Shown here piece by piece: positions 8,663-16,493 of a DNA stretch of 64,000 bases. Position numbers and translations under genes: made by a program. The number at the start of each line of letters is the position of its first letter. Position 1 is the first letter of the stretch. Origin of the DNA: Clostridia bacterium (GTDB lineage Bacteria; Bacillota; Clostridia; Oscillospirales; Acutalibacteraceae); NCBI GenBank assembly GCA_017407995.1, contig JAFQVM010000013.1, forward strand, positions 1 through 64,000, given 5' to 3'. Below the pieces are notes generated by a model. It saw only the letters and a program-made list of their open reading frames with translations, made no database searches and had not been told where the DNA came from.

Positions 8663-9709
8663 TCAATATTCTTTATCTCTGATTTTATTCACCGCTTTTA
8701 ATATCAGATATATGTTAACTGCTGACAAGCATACCAATCCAACTGAAGACAGTATAAATACCGTAAAAATTGTTGAAATAGTTTTTTCAAAATCCTCAAA
8801 AGCATCAACAGGTGCATAAGCTTTATAATTTTGCTGAGTTAAAGCCGAGGATACTGAACTAACACGACTCAAACCGTCAACACAAATGTAAACACCTTCA
8901 AGCGCAACAAGTTCATTGTAATTATCCAAATCGGCAACACCGCTGATTTCTGTATCGAGCAGAATTGATGTAATGTCATAAAAAGTATTCATGTTCACAA
9001 AACAAATCGGCTCCTCCAACATGCTCGGTGTCATATTCTCTTTTTGTATTACAGAAACAAGTGACTTATCTAAAACACCGTCTTTTGCTTTTAGAGTCAA
9101 ATATTCAAGTCTATCGGAAACAAAACCGTTATCAACAATTTGTGTAACACTAATCCCAAGCTCAGCTTCGTCCGTCTTTTCATTTAAAAAATATGCAGTA
9201 TTGTCCTGCATTTCACTCAAGCCCAAAAACGCACAGTTTTCTTCATCAATGGCAAACAGGTTTACATGCTGATTGTTTAAAGTTATGCCTGAACACGAGC
9301 TATATACAGGAATCACACCAATATTTTTATCCGAATATTTTTCACTGAGAATTTGTTTTATTCTGTCAATATCTGAAGAATTCAATGCACGAATATCGTT
9401 GTCTTTAAAGCTGTAATCAACATAAACAATACGGTTTTCCATATTTTCAATTGTATCTTTTTCAAATTGAAAATACTCTTTTGAATACAAAAGTCCGGAA
9501 ACGCTTGTAACTGTTATTGAAAAAGACAATAAAAACACAATTAAGACAAATACCAATTTATAAGGCGCAATCATATGTTTAGGTTTGTTTCCATTTTCGG
9601 ATAAGGCCTTGTTAATATTTTTCTTATAAATTTGAAAGTAGATAACTACAGCCAAGCATAAAAATAATATTATCGACACCGTAACTATAATAAAAAGCGA
9701 AAAGCTCAT
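8663..9709 (-). CDS. FtsX/MacB-like membrane protein, apparently half-length
   Basis: 348 residues with two hydrophobic segments near the N-terminus (about 4-26 and 48-72). A large extracytoplasmic domain follows (about 75-305), and one more helix (about 312-336) ends in AVNKIRDKEY. The helix, long external domain and closing helix resemble the extracellular part of FtsX/MacB-type permeases. Full-length members carry two further C-terminal helices after a segment like this one; here the protein stops at that point. It lies 12 bp after a LytTR regulator gene and probably in the same operon. No ATPase partner is nearby. Function is unknown; a sensor or immunity-type membrane partner is possible. 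Confidence 0.55.
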   Translation of the reverse strand: MSFSLFIIVTVSIILFLCLAVVIYFQIYKKNINKALSENGNKPKHMIAPYKLVFVLIVFLLSFSITVTSVSGLLYSKEYFQFEKDTIENMENRIVYVDYSFKDNDIRALNSSDIDRIKQILSEKYSDKNIGVIPVYSSCSGITLNNQHVNLFAIDEENCAFLGLSEMQDNTAYFLNEKTDEAELGISVTQIVDNGFVSDRLEYLTLKAKDGVLDKSLVSVIQKENMTPSMLEEPICFVNMNTFYDITSILLDTEISGVADLDNYNELVALEGVYICVDGLSRVSSVSSALTQQNYKAYAPVDAFEDFEKTISTIFTVFILSSVGLVCLSAVNIYLILKAVNKIRDKEY

Positions 9710-9721
9710 AAATCTCCCTCC

Positions 9722-10174
9722 TTAAATATTAAACGCTTCTTTAAACGTATAATAATAGCTTCTCGTTACATCAACACGGTCAGCATTTGACAACGTTAAA
9801 ATAAATTTCATAGACAACGTCGGACTAATCTTTTTAATATGACTTTTTGAAACAATGACGCTGTTACTGATACGCAAAAACTCATTATTATCAAGCTGTT
9901 GCAAAATTTTGTAAATTCTTTCATTGGCCTGATAAATATTATCTTTAGTGTGCACCTCTACTGAATGACCGTAAGAGTCAATATATATTATACTTTCGCA
10001 GGGTACAACTACCCGTTCGTTTGTGACTTCATCTTTTACAATTAATCTATCAACAAAACTGTTCGCCTTGCTCAAAACCAACTCAGCACTATCATCTGTT
10101 TCGATTCCGTGTTCAGCTAATTCTTTTTTTATCTTATCGTAGTCCTCATCGTCTACTGCAAGTCTCATTTTCAA
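9722..10174 (-). CDS. LytTR-domain DNA-binding regulator without receiver domain
   Basis: 150 residues. A short N-terminal segment of about 45 residues precedes a LytTR domain (about 50-148), recognised from the IIYIDSYGHSVEVHT strand region and LRISNSVIVSKSHIKKI. LytTR proteins bind imperfect direct repeats and usually control membrane, bacteriocin or competence functions. No phospho-receiver domain is present, so it is not a classical response regulator. The best start is TTG at 10174, with AGGTGG 7 nt upstream; an ATG two codons later is spaced too far. It is followed by the FtsX-like gene and preceded by a good promoter. Confidence 0.85.
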   Translation of the reverse strand: MKMRLAVDDEDYDKIKKELAEHGIETDDSAELVLSKANSFVDRLIVKDEVTNERVVVPCESIIYIDSYGHSVEVHTKDNIYQANERIYKILQQLDNNEFLRISNSVIVSKSHIKKISPTLSMKFILTLSNADRVDVTRSYYYTFKEAFNI

Positions 10175-10203
10175 AATATATCCACCTCCCTGATTGCGTT
10201 ATC

Positions 10204-10232
10204 AGTATATCGTAGAAAATTAAAATATTCAA
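10204..10232 (-). promoter_or_regulatory. Promoter of the LytTR operon
   Basis: TTGAAT and TATACT on the minus strand with a 17-bp spacer, about 30 bp upstream of the LytTR start. Further upstream (10340-10375, plus strand) are ACCGTTGAT and ATAGTTGGT, 23 bp apart start to start. They resemble LytTR half-sites but are distant and imperfect. The rest of the 10233-10390 stretch shows nothing else clear. Confidence 0.6.
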
Positions 10233-10390
10233 TAATATTGGAACAGTTTGCAGATATAGACACATGGATTGCAAAATTTCATATTTGCAATGATATACAG
10301 TGAGGTATAATCACTAATCCACATCGGTGGCAACCCTCTACCGTTGATTCGGAGCGAGAGCTATAGTTGGTTAAAATTAACGGACAGTAT

Positions 10391-10423
10391 AGAAAAACGG
10401 TGTAGCCCTAATGAGCTACACCG
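10391..10423 (-). terminator. Terminator of mgtE
   Basis: Stem CGGTGTAGC/GCTACACCG (10398-10423) followed on the minus strand by TTTTTCT. It lies about 57 bp past the mgtE stop. Confidence 0.85.
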
Positions 10424-10479
10424 CATCATATCTGACTATCTTAACATATATGTCTAATAAATCGAGATTTTTTATATTA

Positions 10480-11829
10480 TCACAGCAAAAACGCATTTGC
10501 AAGAGCAAAGTAAATAGCCAGAGTTATCATATCCATAATAGTTGTTATCATCGAACCTGCCATGAGGGCCGGGTCAAGCTTGATAAGCTTTGCAACAATC
10601 GGCAAGGTACAACCTATTATCTTTGAAACTGTAACTGCGCAGAGTATTGAACCCGAAACTACGAGTGCCACATACGTCCCACCTGATGAGAACAAAAACA
10701 TTCTCAGCATATTTACCGCAGCAAGTATCACACCGCAGATAAGCGCAACTCTAAGCTCCTTAAAAAGAATTTTAAAATAATCCTTGGGGCTGAGTTCGCC
10801 AAGCGCCAGACCTCTGATTATAAGCGTTGAAACCTGGTTACCGGCGTTTCCGCTTGTTCCCATGAGCATCGGTATCGCCGCAGTAAGCCCTGCTACCGCT
10901 GCGAGCATACTCTCATAATTCTCAATTATCTTACCTGTAAATGTCGCTGACACCATTAACACCAGCAGCCAGATAATTCTGTTCTTGGCAAGGCTTAAAA
11001 CTCCGGTCTTAAGATAGTTATCCTCAGACGGACGAAGCATAGCCATCTTCTCAAAGTCCTCAGTGTTCTCTTCTTCAATAACGTCAACGATATCGTCAAT
11101 TGTGATAATTCCGACAAGTCTGCCTTCATTGTCAACAACAGGGACGCTCAAAAGGTCGTATTTTCTCGCCATATCCGCAACCTGCTCCTGGTCGTCAAGA
11201 GTGTTGACGAAGATAAGCTGAGAGTCTGTATCCATAACATCGCTTATCAGCTCGTCATCCTTGCATACAAGCAGACTGTGAAGCGCAACAGTTCCGATAA
11301 GATGACGCTTCTCATCAATGCAAAGACAGGTATAGACTGTCTCTTTGTCAACCGCTGTTGCACGTATGCTCTCTATCGCCTGCCCGACAGTCAGATGGTC
11401 ATGAAGCTCCACCATCTCAATTGTCATTATAGACCCTGCGCTGTTTTCGGGATACTTTAAGAATCGATTGATTATTTTTCTTGTTTCACTATCCGCCTTT
11501 TTGAGCACTCGGCGGACTACGCCTGCAGGAACTTCCTCAAGAAAGTCGACTGTATCGTCAAGGAACATCTCATCAAGCAGGTTTTCAAGTTCAGAATCCG
11601 TTATCAGACTCACAAGCTGAGTCTGCGAATCAGACTCAAGATAAGAAAAAACGTCGGCCGATATGTCCTTAGGCAGGATGCGGAACACCCTGAGAAGCTC
11701 CTCCGACGGAAGAGACTCCATTGCCTGAGCTATATCTACGACGTTCATTTCGCACAGCTCCTCCCGAAGCTCTGCGAGCTTCCCCTGAGAGAGCATTGCG
11801 CTGATATTTTCTAAGATATCACGGCTCAT
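10480..11829 (-). CDS. mgtE: Magnesium transporter MgtE
   Basis: Mg2+ channel gated by cytoplasmic Mg2+. The protein is 449 residues, normal for the family. In order: an N-terminal helical superhelix domain (about 1-130), two CBS repeats (about 135-255, with LIGTVALHSLL and LVGIITIDDIVDVIEEE), then five membrane helices. The pore-region segment is PMLMGTSGNAGNQVSTL. The ATG at 11829 has AGAGGT upstream, but that site is paired in a leader hairpin. It stands alone, between the LytTR operon and the capsid cassette. Confidence 0.95.
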   Translation of the reverse strand: MSRDILENISAMLSQGKLAELREELCEMNVVDIAQAMESLPSEELLRVFRILPKDISADVFSYLESDSQTQLVSLITDSELENLLDEMFLDDTVDFLEEVPAGVVRRVLKKADSETRKIINRFLKYPENSAGSIMTIEMVELHDHLTVGQAIESIRATAVDKETVYTCLCIDEKRHLIGTVALHSLLVCKDDELISDVMDTDSQLIFVNTLDDQEQVADMARKYDLLSVPVVDNEGRLVGIITIDDIVDVIEEENTEDFEKMAMLRPSEDNYLKTGVLSLAKNRIIWLLVLMVSATFTGKIIENYESMLAAVAGLTAAIPMLMGTSGNAGNQVSTLIIRGLALGELSPKDYFKILFKELRVALICGVILAAVNMLRMFLFSSGGTYVALVVSGSILCAVTVSKIIGCTLPIVAKLIKLDPALMAGSMITTIMDMITLAIYFALANAFLL

Positions 11830-11861
11830 TGCACACCTCTTTCTCCGCAGTCAGGCGTGCA
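11830..11861 (-). promoter_or_regulatory. Hairpin masking the mgtE ribosome-binding site
   Basis: In the mgtE leader, TGCACGCCT (11853-11861) pairs with AGGTGTGCA (11830-11838) through 9 bp including one G-U. The right arm contains part of the AGAGG ribosome site and touches the start codon. The loop is 14 nt. This could keep translation off until the stem opens. No M-box (Mg2+ riboswitch) consensus was recognised in the leader. Confidence 0.4.
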
Positions 11862-12181
11862 CTCAAAAGCCGAATTTATCAGCATAAGTTCATCGGGCAG
11901 ACCTGTACCGCAGTATTTAATTTTAAATTGCGACTTCGAGGTTTGGGATTTTCGCTACTGCCCAAAAAACTCACCACTTTTCTTTAATATTTATCGCCAT
12001 TTGCGACTTCTTTTATAGTTTATACCCTCAACTGTCAAAAGTCAAGCAAATGAACAAAAAACCTTAATATTTGGTTATAACTTCAAAAATCTCACGAAAT
12101 CAAGGTTTTTTGACCGTTTTTGGACAAAAACAGATGTTTTTAATTTTTATATATGAATTTTTTGTTAACAAAATTATTTTT
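11862..12181. other. AT-rich intergenic region between mgtE and the capsid cassette
   Basis: About 320 bases without a convincing gene. Toward mgtE there are TTGACT/TTGACA and TATAAA elements around 12010-12045 (minus strand, spacing not ideal), probably its promoter. GAAGTCGCAA occurs twice in that leader. AAAAAACCTT (12056-12065) and AAGGTTTTTT (12102-12111) form an inverted repeat with a 36-nt loop. TTTTGTTAACAAAA (12160-12173) is a perfect palindrome ahead of the terS leader hairpin. No attachment-site repeat shared with 19.1 kb was found by eye. Confidence 0.45.
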
Positions 12182-12230
12182 GCGCTCTTTTTTGCGTTTT
12201 TTACCGCAAAGAAAAGCGCTGTTTTTATTT
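12182..12230 (+). terminator. Attenuator-like terminator in the capsid cassette leader
   Basis: GCGCTCTTTTTTGCG (12182-12196) pairs with CGCAAAGAAAAGCGC (12205-12219) over 15 positions with one mismatch and one G-U. The loop is 8 nt and TGTTTTTATTT follows. This is an intrinsic terminator reading into the cassette, 32 bp before the small terminase start. No plus-strand gene precedes it, so it would act on the cassette's own leader transcript. Confidence 0.6.
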
Positions 12231-12251
12231 AGAGTGAAAGGAGATGTAAAA

Positions 12252-12749
12252 ATGAAGAACCAAAAAAAGCTCTCAACTAAGGAGGAATTATTTTGCCTGT
12301 ATTTTTCAAGCAGTCGTGACCCGAGAGGCTCCGCCGCAAAAGCGGGCTATACTCTGTTTCCTGAACGGTCAGCTGAAAAATTGCTCGCATCCTCTGCTAT
12401 TCTGAAACGTCTCGATGAGCTGCAACAGCAGCGCAGAGCAAGTCTTGCAGAGGTCACAGAAGGATACAGAAAACTCGCTTTCGGTTCAATCGCCGATGCG
12501 ATAAGTCTTATCACAGCCGAACAGCTCCCAACAAAGCAGGAACTTGAAAAGCTCGACCTCTCTATGATTTCAGACATCAAATGTCCAAAAAGCGGCGGAC
12601 TTGAAATCAAGTTTTTTGACCGTCTGAAAGCACTGGACAAACTTTGTGAAATAAGCTCGGCTGTGCAAAACGAGAGCAGCTCTGATTTTTTGAGCGCACT
12701 TGAAAAGAGTGCCCGTGCACTTCACTCGGACGGTGAGAACGGTGAGTAA
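12252..12749 (+). CDS. terS: Phage terminase small subunit
   Basis: 165-residue DNA-recognition subunit of a headful-type packaging motor. The N-terminal segment STKEELFCLYFSSSRDP with GSAAKAGYT is the helix-turn-helix part typical of the Terminase_2/XtmA family. A central KLAFGSIADAISLI segment and an oligomerisation/C-terminal region follow. The ATG at 12252 has AAAGGAGATG upstream; a longer frame back to 12153 would run through the attenuator hairpin and is not used. It overlaps the large terminase by about 8 bases. First gene of the cassette. Confidence 0.88.
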   Translation: MKNQKKLSTKEELFCLYFSSSRDPRGSAAKAGYTLFPERSAEKLLASSAILKRLDELQQQRRASLAEVTEGYRKLAFGSIADAISLITAEQLPTKQELEKLDLSMISDIKCPKSGGLEIKFFDRLKALDKLCEISSAVQNESSSDFLSALEKSARALHSDGENGE

Positions 12750-14028
12750 ACCTTCAAATCGTACCTTTGAAAGCTTTTCAAGAAAACAGCTTGAAGTTCT
12801 CAGCTGGTGGTGTCCGTCAAGCCCGCACAAAAACTGTGATGCGATAATTTGCGACGGTGCTGTGCGTTCAGGCAAGACAGTCTGTATGTCCGTGTCCTTT
12901 GCGGCATGGGCATGTGCCAACTTTGACAACACCTCATTTGCGCTGTGCGGAAAAACTGTAACCTCGCTGAGACGAAACATTGTAACACCCATTCTGCCCT
13001 TACTGAAAAAGCTCGGATTTGTCTGCCACGAAAAACTTTCTCAGCACCTTGTTGAGATTGAATACGGCGGCAGGCGAAACCGATTCTATCTTTTCGGCGG
13101 TAAGGACGAGGGTTCGGCAGCGCTCATTCAGGGCATGACTCTCGGCGGCGTGCTGCTCGACGAGGTTGCTCTCATGCCCCGTTCGTTCGTTGAACAAGCG
13201 CTGGCAAGATGCTCCGTTGAGGGCTCAAAACTATGGTTCAACTGTAACCCCGACACACCCATGCACTGGTTTTATGAGGAGTGGATAAAAAAAGCAGACA
13301 GCAAGAACTGTCTGTATCTGCACTTCACCATGAAAGACAACCCGTCGCTTACGCCCGCTATAATCAAGCGCTATGAAAGTCTCTACAGCGGTGCGTTCTA
13401 TGACAGGTTCGTGCTTGGAAAGTGGGTTGCTGCGCAAGGTCTTGTTTATCCGTCATTCTCGGCTTCGGTCCACGTTGCTGAGCCGTCGGGTATCCCCTTA
13501 CGCTATTTCATCTCCTGCGACTACGGGACGGTCAATCCGTCCTCTTTCGGGCTCTGGGGCGAGTTCGAAGGACGTTGGTACAGGCTGAGCGAATACTACT
13601 TCGACAGCCGCAGGGAAGGAGTTCAGCGCACAGACGAGGAGCACTATGCCGCTCTCGAAGCCCTTGCCGGGGACTTGGGCATTGAAGCGGTTATAGCAGA
13701 CCCGTCTGCCGCAAGCTTTTTGGAATGCATACGCAGACACGGACGTTTCAAAACCATTCCTGCAAAAAACGACGTAGTCGATGGTATACGCAGAGTTTCC
13801 GACGCACTCAAATCAAGGCGTATTCTTTTTTCGCCGTCATGTAGGGACACATTAAGAGAATTCTCACTGTACAGATGGGACAACACGGCTACAAGAGACG
13901 CACCGAAAAAAGAAAATGACCATGCGATGGACGACATAAGATATTTTGTGTCCACAGTGCTGCACCGTGAGGACGACGGTTTCTTTGCGCTTGCCATGCA
14001 GCGAAATCAGCCCCGAGGGAGGAATTAG
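12742..14028 (+). CDS. terL: Phage terminase large subunit
   Basis: ATPase-nuclease that drives DNA into the procapsid. About 428 residues. Seen: Walker A GAVRSGKT (about 39-46), Walker B GVLLDEVALM (about 140), the coupling motif FNCNPDTP, and a C-terminal RNase H-like nuclease. The nuclease has acidic residues in SCDYGTVNPSSFG, IADPSA and DHAMDDIRYF. All key motifs are intact. The start is GTG at 12742 or GTG at 12733, both inside the terS end; no strong ribosome site, so coupling to terS is likely. Closest in layout to XtmB of PBSX-like elements. Confidence 0.93.
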   Translation: MSKPSNRTFESFSRKQLEVLSWWCPSSPHKNCDAIICDGAVRSGKTVCMSVSFAAWACANFDNTSFALCGKTVTSLRRNIVTPILPLLKKLGFVCHEKLSQHLVEIEYGGRRNRFYLFGGKDEGSAALIQGMTLGGVLLDEVALMPRSFVEQALARCSVEGSKLWFNCNPDTPMHWFYEEWIKKADSKNCLYLHFTMKDNPSLTPAIIKRYESLYSGAFYDRFVLGKWVAAQGLVYPSFSASVHVAEPSGIPLRYFISCDYGTVNPSSFGLWGEFEGRWYRLSEYYFDSRREGVQRTDEEHYAALEALAGDLGIEAVIADPSAASFLECIRRHGRFKTIPAKNDVVDGIRRVSDALKSRRILFSPSCRDTLREFSLYRWDNTATRDAPKKENDHAMDDIRYFVSTVLHREDDGFFALAMQRNQPRGRN

Positions 14029-14029
14029 A

Positions 14030-15178
14030 ATAAAGCTTTTTAAAAGAAAACAATCGGACATCCCGTCTGCTGCCGCTGTCCAGACTGCATCACGTCCTTG
14101 CGGCGGGTTTGGATTGCTTGACAGCTATACACCTCTCGGCGGGAACCAGATTCGCCTCTATTACGCACTAAGAGAAGCGGTACCTATAATTGATGCTGCT
14201 ATTTTTAAGCTTGTGCGTCTGACAGGCGGCTTCACAGTCAACTGCGAGGACAGCCGTTGCGATGCCGCTATTAAAAAATTTGTGGAAAGCGTTGACGTAG
14301 GCGGAAATCAGCACGGTCTTGATGCTTTTATCTCCACATACTTCGAGCAGCTCCTAACTTGCGGTACCGCAGTCGGAGAGATGGTAACAGACAGCTCCGG
14401 ACATATTGCTGCTCTCTACAACGCTCCGCTTGACTGCATTGAACTCAGACGTTCAAGCGACGGTGTCGGAGTTGATATTTTTACGGCAAACTGCTCCGTG
14501 CCCGCTCCCGTAAGCCGACCTGAACTGATACTGCTATCCGTTCTCAACCCTGAACCCGGCAAGCTTAACGGCAACTCCATGCTTAAAGGTCTGCCGTTTG
14601 TAAGCTCCATACTCATGAAAATCTACAACACTATCGGAATTAACTGGGACAGGGTCGGCAACCTGCGTTTTGCCGTCACTTATAAGCCACAAAACGACTC
14701 CATGGACAGAGCATATGCCAAAGAAAGAGCTATGCAGGTGGCTAAAGAATGGAGCGAGGCTATGCAAACCGGCAGTGCCGTTAAAGACTTTGTGGCTGTG
14801 GGTGACGTTCAGATAAAAGTAATCGGCGCTGACAATCAGATTCTTGACAGCGATGTGCCTGTACGTCAGATGCTCGAACAGATAGTTGCAAAAACGGGTC
14901 TGCCTCCGTTTATGCTCGGACTTTCGTGGTCATCGACAGAGAGAATGTCCGCTCAGCAGGCAGATGTTCTGACAAGCGAAATCGATGCCTACCGCAGAAT
15001 TCTTACACCTGTCATATCACGCATATGCAGTACATATCTGCACCTTGAGGGTATGCCGTGTGAAGTTAATGTGGAGTGGAATGATGTAACACTTCAGGAC
15101 GAGGTAGAACTCAGCCACGCAGAGCTGTACAGGGCACAGGCAGAGAAAATCAGAAGTGAAATCACGCAAAAGGAGTGA
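14030..15178 (+). CDS. Phage portal protein (SPP1/PBSX type)
   Basis: Forms the dodecameric DNA gate at one capsid vertex. About 382 residues, somewhat short. Recognised from position directly after terL and from the portal-like segments NWDRVGNLRFAVTYKP, KDFVAVGDVQIKVIGADNQ and LPPFMLGLSWSSTERMS. No ATG, GTG or TTG is well placed. GGGAGG (14017-14022) is followed 7 nt later by ATA at 14030, where homologues would have ATG (reading xKLFKRK). TTG at 13991 is the nearest standard codon, without a ribosome site. The frame is otherwise open, and the stop overlaps the next gene. Confidence 0.87.
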   Translation: MKLFKRKQSDIPSAAAVQTASRPCGGFGLLDSYTPLGGNQIRLYYALREAVPIIDAAIFKLVRLTGGFTVNCEDSRCDAAIKKFVESVDVGGNQHGLDAFISTYFEQLLTCGTAVGEMVTDSSGHIAALYNAPLDCIELRRSSDGVGVDIFTANCSVPAPVSRPELILLSVLNPEPGKLNGNSMLKGLPFVSSILMKIYNTIGINWDRVGNLRFAVTYKPQNDSMDRAYAKERAMQVAKEWSEAMQTGSAVKDFVAVGDVQIKVIGADNQILDSDVPVRQMLEQIVAKTGLPPFMLGLSWSSTERMSAQQADVLTSEIDAYRRILTPVISRICSTYLHLEGMPCEVNVEWNDVTLQDEVELSHAELYRAQAEKIRSEITQKE

Positions 15179-16122
15179 CAGTTACGCAAAACACTAAAAT
15201 ATCCGGCTCGCCGACAGATGCTGAGCTGGAACTTATCAACAAATACACAGTAAAGCCGCTTGAAGCGCAGGATGTCTATACCTTTGGCGTGGTGCTCTGC
15301 GACAACGAGATAGACAGAGACTTCGAGCGCTTTGATATTCCCGCACTCAAAAAGCTCGCTGAGCTGTTTGTAGGCAAGACAGGCATATTTGACCATTCAC
15401 TCAAGGGTAAAGACCAGACAGCAAGAATTTTCTCTTGCGAGGTCGTCAGCGACCCACAGCTAAAAAACTCTGTGGGAGAGCCATACACGAAACTGACTGC
15501 CAGGGCATACATGCCCCGCACTCAGAAAAATGCTCAGCTCATTGAGGAGATTGATGCGGGAATCAAAAAGGAGACGAGTGTCGGCTGTGCAGTATCAAAA
15601 AGCATATGCTCCATCTGCGGCAAGGACACACGTACCGAAAGCTGTCCGCACATGAAGGGTAAAACCTATGCGGGCAAAACCTGTCACAGGGTATTGAGTG
15701 AGCCAAAAGACGCATATGAATGGTCTTTTGTCGCAGTACCCGCTCAGCCTGCGGCAGGAGTAACAAAATCCTACACAGACGACGTTTTTAAAACCGTAAA
15801 GCGTCTGAGTGATAATTCGGCAGACATCATGCTTTCAAAGAATGAGGCTGCCGAAATATACAGCTACATCAGCTCTCTGCGTGAACTTGCCCGTGAGGGT
15901 AAGGAATACCGTGATGAGTTGCTGTGCGACGTCATACGCATGGGCGCAGTCGCACTGCCCCAGATGAAAGGCGAAAGTCTCTCTGAAATCTGCCGCACGC
16001 TAAACCTTGAACAGCTCAAAGAGCTTAAAAAGGCGTTCAGCGGCAACGACAGAGGACTGCGCAGTCAGCTTGCTTCAAAAGAGCAGGCCTGCCCTGCGCA
16101 AAATAATGAATTTAAAATTTAG
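15175..16122 (+). CDS. Probable prohead maturation protease / XkdF-like protein
   Basis: About 315 residues, between portal and capsid genes where the head protease normally lies. The N-terminal domain has DNEIDRDFERFD, GKTGIFDHSLKG (candidate catalytic His) and KKETSVGCAVS (candidate Ser). Next comes a Cys-rich segment: CSICGKDTR, then SCPHMKG and GKTCH, a probable zinc-binding insert. The C-terminal 100 residues are charged and helical, possibly scaffold-like. The GTG at 15175 overlaps the AGGAG site. The codon 8 nt after AGGAG is ACG at 15184, which may be the real, non-canonical start. Protease assignment is by context and partial motifs. Confidence 0.65.
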   Translation: MTVTQNTKISGSPTDAELELINKYTVKPLEAQDVYTFGVVLCDNEIDRDFERFDIPALKKLAELFVGKTGIFDHSLKGKDQTARIFSCEVVSDPQLKNSVGEPYTKLTARAYMPRTQKNAQLIEEIDAGIKKETSVGCAVSKSICSICGKDTRTESCPHMKGKTYAGKTCHRVLSEPKDAYEWSFVAVPAQPAAGVTKSYTDDVFKTVKRLSDNSADIMLSKNEAAEIYSYISSLRELAREGKEYRDELLCDVIRMGAVALPQMKGESLSEICRTLNLEQLKELKKAFSGNDRGLRSQLASKEQACPAQNNEFKI

Positions 16123-16133
16123 GAGGATTTATT

Positions 16134-16475
16134 ATGTCAATTTCAGTAAACGGCTTTGGTGAGAACGTTCTCACATTCAAGGCAGCAGGCGGATTAACAT
16201 CAGGCGTTCCCGTAAAGGTCAGCGCAAACGACACAGTTGCAGCCTGTGCTGCATCAAACATCTTTTGCGGTGTTGCTGTAGAGGTTTCAGGAGGTTATGC
16301 AGGCGTTCAGCTCACAGGCTTTGTAACTCTTCCATACACCGGAACTGCTCCTACAGTAGGACTTACAGCCCTTTCTGCCAACGGCAATGGCGGTGTAAAG
16401 GCAGACTCTAACGGCAACAAATACCTTGTAACAAACGTCAACACAACTGCTTCAACCGTAAGCTTCATGCTTTAA
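16134..16475 (+). CDS. Small capsid decoration/stabilisation-like protein
   Basis: 113 residues, Gly-, Ala- and Val-rich with predicted beta strands and almost no charge in the centre. The repeated pattern GVPVKVS, GVAVEVSGG, GVQLTGFVTLPY resembles small head-stabilising proteins encoded directly before the major capsid gene in many Firmicutes phages. A strong AGGAGG precedes the ATG. Good expression would match a structural protein needed in hundreds of copies. Function is inferred from size, composition and position. Confidence 0.6.
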   Translation: MSISVNGFGENVLTFKAAGGLTSGVPVKVSANDTVAACAASNIFCGVAVEVSGGYAGVQLTGFVTLPYTGTAPTVGLTALSANGNGGVKADSNGNKYLVTNVNTTASTVSFML

Positions 16476-16493
16476 TTTTGAAAGGAGATTATT

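Noticed and set aside
10340..10375. LytTR binding repeats
   Set aside because: Two half-site-like strings are present, but spacing is 23 bp and they lie over 100 bp from the promoter; too weak for a feature.
11881..12010. M-box Mg2+ riboswitch upstream of mgtE
   Set aside because: A GCTACTGCCCAAAAA-like string occurs, but on the strand opposite to mgtE, and the remaining conserved M-box segments are absent.
12153..12251. Longer N-terminus for the small terminase
   Set aside because: The extra 33 codons are made by the attenuator stem and lack a ribosome site; ATG 12252 has AAAGGAG.
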